The notes under the pieces are model-generated. The model had not been told where the DNA came from, made no database searches, and was given only the letters and a program-made list of their open reading frames with translations. A stretch of DNA of 64,000 nt from Micromonospora sp. HM5-17 (GTDB lineage: Bacteria; Actinomycetota; Actinomycetes; Mycobacteriales; Micromonosporaceae): positions 47,370 to 111,369 of the forward strand of contig NZ_RJWA01000012.1 of the NCBI RefSeq assembly GCF_003762835.1, given 5' to 3'. The number at the start of each line of letters is the position of its first letter. Within the stretch, counting starts at the first letter, position 1. This document shows positions 15,608 to 23,780 of the stretch, one piece after another. The position numbers and the translations under genes were made by a program.

Positions 15608-17731
15608 TCAGGCGTCCGGCTCGATGGTGACGAGTCGCTGGGTGGCCCGGGAGAGCGCGACGTAGAGGGTGCGCGCCCCGGCCGCCGAGTCGGCCCGGAT
15701 CTCGCCCGGAGCGACCAGCACCACGCCGTCGTACTCCATGCCCTTGGCCTGGAGGCTGTCCACCACCGAGAGGCGCGGATCGGGCTCGGCCGAGAGCCAC
15801 GCCGCGACCTCGTCCCGGCGCGGGACCGGCGCGATCACCCCGACCGTCCCCTCCACCTCGGTCAGGAGTTTCGCGGTCGCCTCGCGGACCGCGTCCGCCA
15901 GCTCGGCACGCGGCACGGTCAGCGCCACCGGCTCGACCCCGGTGCGGCGGACCGCGACCGGCAGCGGCAGGTCGGGGGAGACCTCCCGGATCACCCGGGC
16001 CGCCGCCGCGAAGATCTCCGCCGAGTTGCGGTAGTTGGTGGTGAGGGCGTACTCGTGCCGGGGCCGGCGGCCCAGCGCCTGGTCCCGCGCCCGGGCCAAC
16101 TCCGCCGGGTCACCCGTCCAGGCGGACTGGGCCGGGTCGCCGACGATCGTCCAGGAGGCGAGTCTGCCCCGACGGCCCAGCATCCGCCACTGCATCGGCG
16201 AGACGTCCTGGGACTCGTCGACCACCACGTGCGCGTACTCCCGGTAGTCGGCCGGGCGTTCGGCGTCCCGCCCGGCCCGGGCGGCGGCCTGCTGCCGGTC
16301 GGCGTACGTCGTGACCTCGCGGATCCCGCCCGCCACCTGGAACGGGTCCCGCTGCTTCCGGCGTGGCTGGGGCGGCCGGCCGAGCAGCTCGTCCAGCTCG
16401 TCCAACAGGGCCACGTCGGCGATGGTCGGCCCCTCGTCCGGCAGGCTCCGGTACGCCTCGACCAGCATCCCGATCTCGGCGTCCGACAGGATGCCGCTGG
16501 CGTACCGGCGCAGCCGCTCCGGCCGGGCCAACCAGCGCAGCACGTGGGTCGGGTGCAGCCGGGGCCACCAGGCCCGGAGGAAGTCCCGGAACTCGGGACG
16601 CTCGGCGATCTCGTCCTCGAACGCGGGCTGGTCCGGCAGGCGGCCGACCCGCAGCTCCTGGGCCTGCGCCCACAGCGCCGCGAAGATGCCGTCGAAGGCG
16701 GCCCGGCGTACCTCGTTGCGCCGGGCACCCGGCGGCAGCGCCGCCAGCCGGATCCGTTCCAGCTCGGCACCGGTGAGCCGGAGCAGTTCGCCCCGATAGA
16801 GCAGCCGTAGCTCCTGGGGAGCGTCCGGGACCTGGTCGCGGACCGCCCGTTGCAGCACCCTGCGCATCCGCAGCGACCCCTTGATCGCGGCGACCGGAGC
16901 CGGATCGGTCCGGGTCGCGGTCACCCCGTCGAACAGGGAGCCGAGCGAGTGGAGCGTGGCGGAGTTCTCGCCGAGCGCGGGGAGGACGGAGGCGATGTAG
17001 TCGACGAAGACGGCGGAGGGGCCGACCACCAGCACCCCGCCGCCGGCGAACCGGTTGCGGTCGGAGTAGAGCAGGTACGCGGCCCGGTGCAGGGCGACCG
17101 CGGTCTTGCCGGTCCCGGGCCCGCCCGAGACGATCGTGACGCCGTTGGCGGGGGAGCGGATCGCCTCGTCCTGCTCCCGCTGGATCGTGGCGACGATGTC
17201 CCGCATGCCCCGGCCGGTGCTCCGGGAGAGGGAGGCGAGCAGCGCACCGTCGCCGACCACCCGCATCTCCGGCGGAGCCGCCGCCGGGTCGAGCAGGTCG
17301 TCCTCGATCCGGGTCACCCGCTCGCCCCGCGACGAGATCACCCGACGACGCACGACGCCGCGCGGGTCCGCCGCGGTGGCCTGGTAGAAGGCGGCGGCGG
17401 CCGGGGCCCGCCAGTCGATCACGAGCGGCTCGGCGTGCTCACCGCGGATCCCGAGCCGGCCGATGTGCAGCACCTGACCGGTCCGCAGGTCGAGGCGGCC
17501 GAAGACCAGTCCCTCGTGCTCGGCGTCGAGGGTGTGCCGGAGCCGGGCCGCGTGGTAGACCATCGCGTCCCGCTCGACGAGCGCGCCGAGGTTGCCGACC
17601 CGAGCGATCTGGTAGCCCTCCCGCTCGGCGCGGGCGGCGGAGCGGCGCAGCTGCGCCAGCCGGGCGTACACCCGGTCGAGGTGACGCTGTTCGGCCTCGA
17701 TCTCCTGCCGCAGCGTGGTCTGGTCTGTCAC
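15608..17731 (-). CDS. HelD/HelR-like RNA polymerase-associated UvrD-type ATPase
   Basis: 707 residues. An N-terminal coiled-coil arm (about 1-45) is followed by a UvrD-like superfamily 1 ATPase split by a large insert: Walker A GGPGTGKTAVALHRAAYLLY near residue 205, Walker B VVDESQDVSPMQW, motif III IVGDPAQS, a TTNYRNS motif and the C-terminal VALSRATQRLV. This is the actinobacterial HelD group, which frees stalled RNA polymerase; the HelR members also displace rifamycins. The frame starts with GTG 17731. I did not find the inverted-repeat rifamycin-associated element upstream, so antibiotic induction is not supported by sequence. Confidence 0.85.
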   Translation of the reverse strand: MTDQTTLRQEIEAEQRHLDRVYARLAQLRRSAARAEREGYQIARVGNLGALVERDAMVYHAARLRHTLDAEHEGLVFGRLDLRTGQVLHIGRLGIRGEHAEPLVIDWRAPAAAAFYQATAADPRGVVRRRVISSRGERVTRIEDDLLDPAAAPPEMRVVGDGALLASLSRSTGRGMRDIVATIQREQDEAIRSPANGVTIVSGGPGTGKTAVALHRAAYLLYSDRNRFAGGGVLVVGPSAVFVDYIASVLPALGENSATLHSLGSLFDGVTATRTDPAPVAAIKGSLRMRRVLQRAVRDQVPDAPQELRLLYRGELLRLTGAELERIRLAALPPGARRNEVRRAAFDGIFAALWAQAQELRVGRLPDQPAFEDEIAERPEFRDFLRAWWPRLHPTHVLRWLARPERLRRYASGILSDAEIGMLVEAYRSLPDEGPTIADVALLDELDELLGRPPQPRRKQRDPFQVAGGIREVTTYADRQQAAARAGRDAERPADYREYAHVVVDESQDVSPMQWRMLGRRGRLASWTIVGDPAQSAWTGDPAELARARDQALGRRPRHEYALTTNYRNSAEIFAAAARVIREVSPDLPLPVAVRRTGVEPVALTVPRAELADAVREATAKLLTEVEGTVGVIAPVPRRDEVAAWLSAEPDPRLSVVDSLQAKGMEYDGVVLVAPGEIRADSAAGARTLYVALSRATQRLVTIEPDA

Positions 17732-17957
17732 CGCTTCTGCCCCCGGAGATCAGCTCTGGGCACGGTGCCGGTTCCGGGGGTCACCGGAGCCCGCACCGCG
17801 CCGACCGCGCGAATGCCAGCTTGCGAGGGTACGCCCTGCCCGCTCCGTCCCGGTCCGCCGTCTCCGTACCCGCCGTCCGCCCGGCCGGTTCGGGGCGACC
17901 GCCACGCGCCAGGCCGAGGCCGGGCCCGGCCGGCGTCCCCGAGCCGGCCGGCCCGGT

Positions 17958-19121
17958 TCACGTGCCCGCCCTGGTGGGCCGGCCTCCCCGGCGTCGTGGC
18001 AGTCTCAGCACGGCGATGGCGTTCCCGGCCCGGCCGGCCCACGCCGGCGCGCGGCGGCGGCTCGCCGGCGCCGTCGGCGACGCGACGCCCGCCCCGGCCC
18101 CGGCCTCGCCGGTTCGGGTGATGCCCTCGCCGGCTCGGGTGGCGGCCCGGTCCGTTCGCGGGACGGCCGCACCCGCGCGCGGGGCGGTGGCGTCGGCACC
18201 GCCACGCCCACGCGCAGCGCCGGTCCGCGCGGCGGCCTGGCCCGTCACCGCGCGGAGGGCGGCGGTGACCTCGTCGGGACGCTCCAGCATCAGCATGTGG
18301 CCGGCACCGGGGCAGACGGTCAGCGCGATCGAGGGCAGCGCCGCGACGATCGAGAGCGCGCAGGGGGGCGGGGTGAGCCGGTCCCGGTCGCCGACGAGGA
18401 TCGCGGCCGGGATGTCGGCCAGCGCCGCGAGGGTCTCCAACCGACGTTGCGCCCCGATGGACGGCCGGAATCCGCCGATCGAGACCATCGAGGCACGGGC
18501 CACCGCGGCGGTGGTCAGCCGGAGGTCGGCCGGCCGGCAGACGTCGCCGAAGAGCAGCCAGCGCAGCGTCGGGCGGAGCGCGTGCAGCAGCGGGCGCGGG
18601 GTGCGCAGGCCGCCGCACCGGGCCAGGAGCCCGGCACCGGTGGTCTCGGCCACCCGGATCAGGCGGGCGAGCCGCGGCGACACCCCGTAACAGGTGTGCG
18701 TGTGCCCCTCGGCGGTGGTGGAGACGAGGACCAGGCCGGCGACGCGGCGGGCGAAGTCGTCAGGGTGACGGTGGGCGTACTCCAGGATGGTCATCCCGCC
18801 CATCGAGTGCCCGGCGAGCACCACCGGCCCGTGCGGGGCCACCTGGGCGAGCACCTCGGCGAGGTCGTCACCGAGCCGGGCGAGGGTGGCGGAGCGGAGC
18901 GTGGTCGGACCGGACCTGCCGTGACCCCGGGCGTCGTAGGTGACGACCCGGAGCGGGGTGCCGGACGCCTCCCGGAGCGCGGTTACCTGGCGGTGCCAGA
19001 TCCGCCCGTCCAGGGTCCAGCCGTGCAGCAGGACGACGGTGAGGGGCGCGTCGGTGGGGCCGGTGCTCGTCCCGTGCAGCCGTACGCCGTCGGTCAGGGG
19101 TATCGCGATGGGGTCGGGCAT
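17958..19121 (-). CDS. Alpha/beta-fold hydrolase with a long disordered tail
   Basis: 387 residues. The hydrolase domain (1 to about 295) has the oxyanion HGWTLDG motif, nucleophile elbow GHSMGG, acid in GDRDRLTP and the catalytic His in GAGHMLM, so the triad is complete. From about residue 296 the protein runs on for some 90 residues of Ala/Gly/Arg/Thr/Pro-rich sequence with repeated RTG/ARG/TRAGEG-like units, ending in a basic RRRGGRPTRAGT. The domain alone has the usual length. I chose ATG 19121 because GGAGG lies five bases upstream; the GTG at 19127 lies within that site. Substrate unknown. Confidence 0.85.
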   Translation of the reverse strand: MPDPIAIPLTDGVRLHGTSTGPTDAPLTVVLLHGWTLDGRIWHRQVTALREASGTPLRVVTYDARGHGRSGPTTLRSATLARLGDDLAEVLAQVAPHGPVVLAGHSMGGMTILEYAHRHPDDFARRVAGLVLVSTTAEGHTHTCYGVSPRLARLIRVAETTGAGLLARCGGLRTPRPLLHALRPTLRWLLFGDVCRPADLRLTTAAVARASMVSIGGFRPSIGAQRRLETLAALADIPAAILVGDRDRLTPPPCALSIVAALPSIALTVCPGAGHMLMLERPDEVTAALRAVTGQAAARTGAARGRGGADATAPRAGAAVPRTDRAATRAGEGITRTGEAGAGAGVASPTAPASRRRAPAWAGRAGNAIAVLRLPRRRGGRPTRAGT

Positions 19122-19363
19122 GGCCACCTCCGCGTCGAGCCGGGGTAAACCGTACCCACGGGTACCAATCGTGCCCGATGCGGTGCCGCCGCCGGCGCGT
19201 CTGTCTGCTTTCCATCAGGTGCCGAAACACGTCACCGGGCGCGGACTACCCGTAGCTCCGACGGGTGAACCAGGCCGGCCAGGCCCACCACCGACGCCGG
19301 CACCGGCACGTCGACCCGGTCCCCAAGCGCGCGGAGGCCCCGGACCGGAACGACGGACGCGAA

Positions 19364-19395
19364 ACGCCCTCGGCACGGGAGCGTGCCGAGGGCGT
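19364..19395. terminator. Terminator hairpin, 14-bp perfect arms
   Basis: Arms 19364-19377 and 19382-19395 with loop GGAG, just beyond the 3' end (19419) of the small minus-strand gene. An A-run (gaaac on the plus strand) on its downstream side gives a short U-run in the transcript. Confidence 0.75.
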
Positions 19396-19418
19396 CGGCG
19401 ATGCACGAAACGCGGCGC

Positions 19419-19748
19419 TCAGGCCTCGAAGACGCCCGCCTCGACGAGGCGCTTCTCACAGACGTCCCAGCCGTGGCTCGGGTGGGCGGCGGCGAGGCTG
19501 TTCAGCTCGGCGCGGATCTTGGCACCGTGCCCCGCGTTGGCGAGCGACCGGATCTCCTCGATGAACGCCTCGGAGTCGGTCCGCAGGTGCGTGGTCTTGC
19601 CGCTGATCATGTTCCGCACGTAGGCGTGCTTGCCGTTGTTGAGCGGGATCAGGTACTTGAACTCGCCAAGGACGCTCAGGCCACCACTCTGGCCTGCCTG
19701 GCCGGCCCGGACGGATGCGCGCGCGGTCTTGGAGGTGTTGCTCGCCAC
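19419..19748 (-). CDS. Conserved hypothetical protein (109 residues)
   Basis: No family I recognise. The N-terminus is Ser/Thr/Gly-rich and unstructured (ASNTSKTARASVRAGQAGQSGG); the rest is a compact mixed domain with FKYLIPLNNGKHAYVRNM, an acidic helix TDSEAFIEEIRSLANAG and HGWDVCEKRLVEAGVF. The start is GTG 19748 with AAGGAG seven bases upstream; the open frame further upstream has no such site. It is single-gene, followed by a strong terminator, and has its own regulated-looking upstream region with a TGTAAAAT element and a palindrome. Confidence 0.75.
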   Translation of the reverse strand: MASNTSKTARASVRAGQAGQSGGLSVLGEFKYLIPLNNGKHAYVRNMISGKTTHLRTDSEAFIEEIRSLANAGHGAKIRAELNSLAAAHPSHGWDVCEKRLVEAGVFEA

Positions 19749-20083
19749 GGAGGTACTCCTTGCATGACGTACGGGAGGACGGGAAGTCCGAGGGGACAGT
19801 CGGCGGGCCTGCCGCCGGATGTAGCTACTTCCGCCCGGCCGGGTGCGTGCCGAACTTAGGCGGCAGACGCCGCCGGGCAAATTTTACACGACAGCGGTCA
19901 TGACCGGCCCGGTCACCGCCGCTGACATGGGGGCCAACTACCTACACCGGTACGGCTATTCCCCGGGAGCAGTTTCCCGAATCCCTGGCGTACCATCCGT
20001 CACAACCGTCATCATGTGTTCCAGCATCGCTCGGTGACGCGAGGTCGTAGGGGAAGACGCACCTCGCTCTCCGGGAGGTCACC
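19749..20083. other. Divergent intergenic region
   Basis: 335 bp between the 109-residue gene (minus) and the DUF3145 gene (plus). It contains two short GC hairpins (19800-19817 and 19859-19874), the minus-strand -10-like TAAAAT at about 19880-19885, the palindrome at 19895-19906, and otherwise no recognisable gene. Confidence 0.5.
19895..19906. promoter_or_regulatory. 12-bp perfect palindrome, possible operator
   Basis: CGGTCATGACCG stands about 10 bp upstream of the minus-strand TAAAAT element of the 109-residue gene, where a repressor or activator would bind. No regulator is known for it. Confidence 0.35.
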
Positions 20084-20575
20084 GTGCCAACGCGTGGCGT
20101 CGTATACGTTCATTCGACCCCACTCGCCGTGTGCCAGCACGTCGAGTGGGCGATCGCGCGCGTCCTCACCGCGCCGGTCACCCTGCACTGGACGGCACAG
20201 CCGGTTGATCCGGGCGCCCGTCGGGCGGAGTGCGGGTGGTCCGGTCGGCCGGGGACCGGCGCGGAACTGGCGGCTGCGCTGAGACAGTGGCCCATGATCC
20301 GGTTCGAGATCACCGAGGAACCGAGTCCCGGGGTCGACGGCGAGCGTTTCATGTACGTTCCCGGACGCGGACTCTTCCGCGCCACGACCGGGGCGGCCGG
20401 CGACATCCAGATCGGTGAGGACCGGCTCCGGTCGATCATGGCGTCGGCGCGGGGACCGGAGGCGCTCGCGCACGCGCTCGAGAAGGCGATGGGCACGGCG
20501 TGGGACGCCGAGCTGGAGCCGTACCGCTACGCCGGGGACGGGGCGCCGGTCACGCTGCTGACCCAGGTCGGCTGA
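20084..20575 (+). CDS. DUF3145 protein
   Basis: 163 residues matching the actinobacterial DUF3145 family: PTRGVVYVHSTPLAVCQHVEWA at the N-terminus, then WPMIRFEITEEPSPGVDGERFMYVP and a C-terminal GTAWDAELEPYRYAGDGAPV. The family is conserved in actinobacteria and its function is unknown. No membrane segment or signal peptide. GTG 20084 is preceded by GGGAGG. No close partner: 141 bp separate it from the GH3 gene. Confidence 0.85.
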   Translation: MPTRGVVYVHSTPLAVCQHVEWAIARVLTAPVTLHWTAQPVDPGARRAECGWSGRPGTGAELAAALRQWPMIRFEITEEPSPGVDGERFMYVPGRGLFRATTGAAGDIQIGEDRLRSIMASARGPEALAHALEKAMGTAWDAELEPYRYAGDGAPVTLLTQVG

Positions 20576-20716
20576 GTCGGGCGACCGGCCCGGGACGGCT
20601 GAGCCGGAGGCGGCCGGTCCCGAGTCGGTCCGACACCGGTGGCCGGCGGGGCCGGGGAGCCCGGGGTGCCGGGGGGCGAGTTGCCCGGCTCGTGGTGACC
20701 TGGTGGGATAACGGAC

Positions 20717-22423
20717 GTGCCGAATGCGTCCCGCAGACAGCTACCGCTCGTGCTCACCACCGTCGCCGCCCTGCTCCTCTCCGGATGCGTCGGTACGCGC
20801 GACCAGGCCGGGTCCGCACCCTCGCCGTCACCGTCGGTCACCTCGGCCGACCCGGCGGCGCGGGCCGCCGAGCTGGTCGGCCGGCTGAGCGACGAGGACC
20901 TGGTCGGCCAGGTGCTGATGCCGTACGCGTACGGCGACTCGGCGACCAGGGTCTCGGCCGGGTCCGCGGCCGGCAACCGGAAGCTGGCCGGCGTGGACAC
21001 CCCGGCCGAGATGGTCACCCGGTACCGGCTGGGTGGGCTGATCCTGGTCGGCTTCTCCGCCGACGATCCGACCGGCGCGAACCAGCCGACGACGAACGTC
21101 GACAGCCCGCCCCAGGTGCGGGAGCTGACCCGCGGTCTCCAGGAGGCGAACCGGACGCTCGCGGCCGGCGCCGCGCCCCTGCTGATCGGCATCGACCAGG
21201 AGTTCGGCGTCGTCACCCGGATCTCCGAGGGGGTGACCAACCTGCCCAGCGCGATGGCGCTCGGCGCGGCCGGTGAGCCGTCCCTCACCGAGGCGGCCTG
21301 GCGGGCCGCCGGGGCCGAACTCGCCGCGCTCGGGGTGAACGTCGACTTCGCGCCGAGCGCCGACGTCCTCGGCGCGGACAGCAAGGTCATCGGCTCCCGG
21401 TCGTACGGGTCCGACCCGAAGGCGGCGGCGGCACAGGTCAGCGCCGCGGTCCGGGGCCTGCAGGGGGCCGGGGTCGGCGCCACACTGAAGCACTTCCCCG
21501 GGCACGGCCAGACCGAGGCGGACTCGCACCAGGAGCTGCCGGTGGTCACCCAGGACCGCGGAAAGCTGGAGAGCAACGCCCTGCCGCCGTTCCGGGCGGG
21601 CATCGAGGCCGGGGCCTGGCTGGTGATGAGCGGGCACCTCGACGTACGCGCGATCGATCCCGGCGTGCCGGCGACGTTCTCCCGGAAGCTCCTCGTCGAC
21701 GTGCTCCGCAACCAGCTCAACTTCACCGGGGTCGTGGTCACGGACGCCATGAACATGAGCGCGGTCACCGACCAGCCCACCGGCCAGGCCGTGGTCCGGG
21801 CCATCAACGCCGGCAACGACCTGGTGCTGATGCCGCCGAACGTGACCGAGGCGTACGACGGGCTGCTGGCCGCCCTCCGGGATGGTTCGCTGCCGCGGTC
21901 CCGGCTGCTGGAGGCGGTGACCCGGGTGTTGACGCTGAAGTTCCGGCTGGCCGACCGTCCGACGCCGGGGCTGGAGACGCTGAACAGCCCGGCGCACCAG
22001 GAGGCGGCCCGCCGGGTGGCGGCGGCCGCGGTGACGGTGCTGCGTGGCCCCTGCGGGCCGGCGCCGGTGACCGGCCCGGTGACGGTGACCTCCTCGGGCG
22101 GGCGGGACCGGACCCGCAAGCTGCTGATCGAGGCGCTGACCGCGGCCGGGGTCCAGGTGGTGCCCTCGGGTGGCACCGTGGTTCACCTGGTCGGGTACGG
22201 CGACGGCGTCGCCGACCTCCGCGACGACGCCGAGGTGACGGTGGGGATGGACACGCCGTACCTGCTCGGCCGGGCGAAGTCGAGGGTGCTGCTGGCGACG
22301 TACTCGTCGACGCCGGCCTCGATGTCGGCGCTCGCGGACGTGCTCGCCGGACGGGCGAAGCCGACCGGGCGTGCCCCGGTCGCGGTCTCCGGACTGCCGC
22401 GCTCCACCTGTCCGGCGGCCTGA
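20717..22423 (+). CDS. GH3-family lipoprotein, beta-N-acetylhexosaminidase-like
   Basis: 568 residues. A lipoprotein signal (LLLSGC) anchors it outside the membrane. The GH3 barrel (about 50-400) contains GIDQEFGVVTRI, the KHFPGHGQTEADSHQELP loop with the His/Asp acid-base dyad typical of NagZ-like GH3 enzymes, and VVVTDAMNMSAV with the nucleophile Asp. A C-terminal alpha/beta domain (about 425-565) follows, as in two-domain NagZ enzymes. The likely job is release of terminal GlcNAc from wall fragments or chitin oligomers. GTG start at 20717. Confidence 0.88.
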   Translation: MPNASRRQLPLVLTTVAALLLSGCVGTRDQAGSAPSPSPSVTSADPAARAAELVGRLSDEDLVGQVLMPYAYGDSATRVSAGSAAGNRKLAGVDTPAEMVTRYRLGGLILVGFSADDPTGANQPTTNVDSPPQVRELTRGLQEANRTLAAGAAPLLIGIDQEFGVVTRISEGVTNLPSAMALGAAGEPSLTEAAWRAAGAELAALGVNVDFAPSADVLGADSKVIGSRSYGSDPKAAAAQVSAAVRGLQGAGVGATLKHFPGHGQTEADSHQELPVVTQDRGKLESNALPPFRAGIEAGAWLVMSGHLDVRAIDPGVPATFSRKLLVDVLRNQLNFTGVVVTDAMNMSAVTDQPTGQAVVRAINAGNDLVLMPPNVTEAYDGLLAALRDGSLPRSRLLEAVTRVLTLKFRLADRPTPGLETLNSPAHQEAARRVAAAAVTVLRGPCGPAPVTGPVTVTSSGGRDRTRKLLIEALTAAGVQVVPSGGTVVHLVGYGDGVADLRDDAEVTVGMDTPYLLGRAKSRVLLATYSSTPASMSALADVLAGRAKPTGRAPVAVSGLPRSTCPAA

Positions 22424-22547
22424 CCGGTGGACCGCGGTGGCGGTCCCGGCAGGCGTGACGGTGACACCGCTGGTGACTCCGGTCACGGGATCGGCTGGTA
22501 GCGTTCGGCTGTCCGGTAGATCAACGGGGACGGAGGGGGTACGGACG

Positions 22548-23780
22548 GTGACGAGCCGTGAGCCGACCCTCTCCGTGGTCGTGCCGATCTTCAACGAGGA
22601 GGCCGTCCTGCCGCTGTTCGTCCGCCGGCTGCGTCCGGTCCTCGACGGCCTGGGTGAGCCGTACGAGGTGGTGGCGGTCGACGACGGCAGCACCGACCAC
22701 ACCCCGGTCGTCCTCGCCGGCCTGCGCCGGCGCTGGCCGGAGTTGCGGGTGGTCCGGCTGCGTCGCAACAGCGGCCACCAGGCTGCGCTGCTCGCCGGCC
22801 TGTTCCGGGCCCGGGGCCGGTACGTCGCCAGCATCGACGCCGACCTCCAGGACCCGCCCGAGGTGCTGCCGGAGATGCTGACGCTGGCCCGGGCGCGCTC
22901 CCTCGACATCGTCTACGGCGTCCGCAGCGACCGCTCCACCGACTCGCGGTTCAAGCGCACCACGGCCGGCCTCTACTACCGGATCGTGCGTCGCCTGGTC
23001 GGCAACACCGTGCCGGCCCAGGCCGGGGACTTCCGGCTGCTCAGCCGTGCGACCGTGGAGGCGCTGCGCGAACTGCCCGAGCGGCGTCCGGTGCTCCGGC
23101 TGGTCGTGCCCTGGCTCGGTTTCCCGAGTGCCGAGGTGCCGTACGTCCGCGAGCAGCGCGCCGCCGGCAGCACCAAGTACTCGCTGTCCCGGATGATCCG
23201 GCTGGCCACCGACAGCATCACCAGCTTCTCCGCGACGCCGCTACGGGTGGCGACCTGGCTCGGTCTCGGCGGCATGCTGCTCTGCGCCCTGATGGTGGTC
23301 TTCGCGTTCGTCGCCTACCTGCGCGGCTCCACCGTCACCGGCTGGGCCTCGCTCTACGTGGCGATCCTCTTCGTCGGCGCGATCCAACTGCTCTGCCTCG
23401 GCCTGCTCGGCGAGTACGTCGCCCGGATCTACGCCGCCGTGCAGGGTCGCCCCAGCTACTTCGTCAGCTTCGACACTGCGGACGGCTCCGACCTGGCGGA
23501 GACCGTCGACACCCCGGATGACGTCGCGAGTGCCGGCCGGGTGGCGACCGCCGGGCGGCGGGGGAGTCCCGACGGTGCGGCGACCGCCGGGGGTGATCCG
23601 GTCGGGGCCGCGGAGCCGGTCGGGGATCCGCCGGCGGAGGCTGTGGAGCGTACCGCGCCGAGGGCGGTGGCGCGTACCGCCGACGGACCGGCGGTGGCGA
23701 CCACCGGTGGCGGCGCGGGAACCGGGCGGGGCAGGGCGCCGGCCCGGCGCAAGCGTGGCGGCACGAGGGCGGCCCGGTGA
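22548..23780 (+). CDS. GT2 polyprenol-phosphate glycosyltransferase
   Basis: 410 residues. The catalytic domain (1 to about 230) has LSVVVPIFNEEAVLPLF, VDDGSTD and DADLQDPPEVL with the metal-binding acidic residues, then AGDFRLLSR, as in DPM1/GtrB/ArnC-type enzymes that put a sugar on polyprenyl phosphate. Two C-terminal membrane helices (about 230-260 and 270-300) are typical. After about residue 318 a disordered Ala/Gly/Arg tail of some 90 residues ends in RRKRGGTRAAR. GTG 22548 has GGAGGGGG upstream. The next gene begins within its stop codon, so the two are coupled: the product lipid-sugar is probably used by the downstream membrane protein. Confidence 0.87.
   Translation: MTSREPTLSVVVPIFNEEAVLPLFVRRLRPVLDGLGEPYEVVAVDDGSTDHTPVVLAGLRRRWPELRVVRLRRNSGHQAALLAGLFRARGRYVASIDADLQDPPEVLPEMLTLARARSLDIVYGVRSDRSTDSRFKRTTAGLYYRIVRRLVGNTVPAQAGDFRLLSRATVEALRELPERRPVLRLVVPWLGFPSAEVPYVREQRAAGSTKYSLSRMIRLATDSITSFSATPLRVATWLGLGGMLLCALMVVFAFVAYLRGSTVTGWASLYVAILFVGAIQLLCLGLLGEYVARIYAAVQGRPSYFVSFDTADGSDLAETVDTPDDVASAGRVATAGRRGSPDGAATAGGDPVGAAEPVGDPPAEAVERTAPRAVARTADGPAVATTGGGAGTGRGRAPARRKRGGTRAAR

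Noticed and set aside
17732..17957. Rifamycin-associated element upstream of the HelD/HelR-like gene
   Set aside because: I looked for a GGGGCTT...AAGCCCC-type inverted repeat and found none, so antibiotic induction is not claimed.
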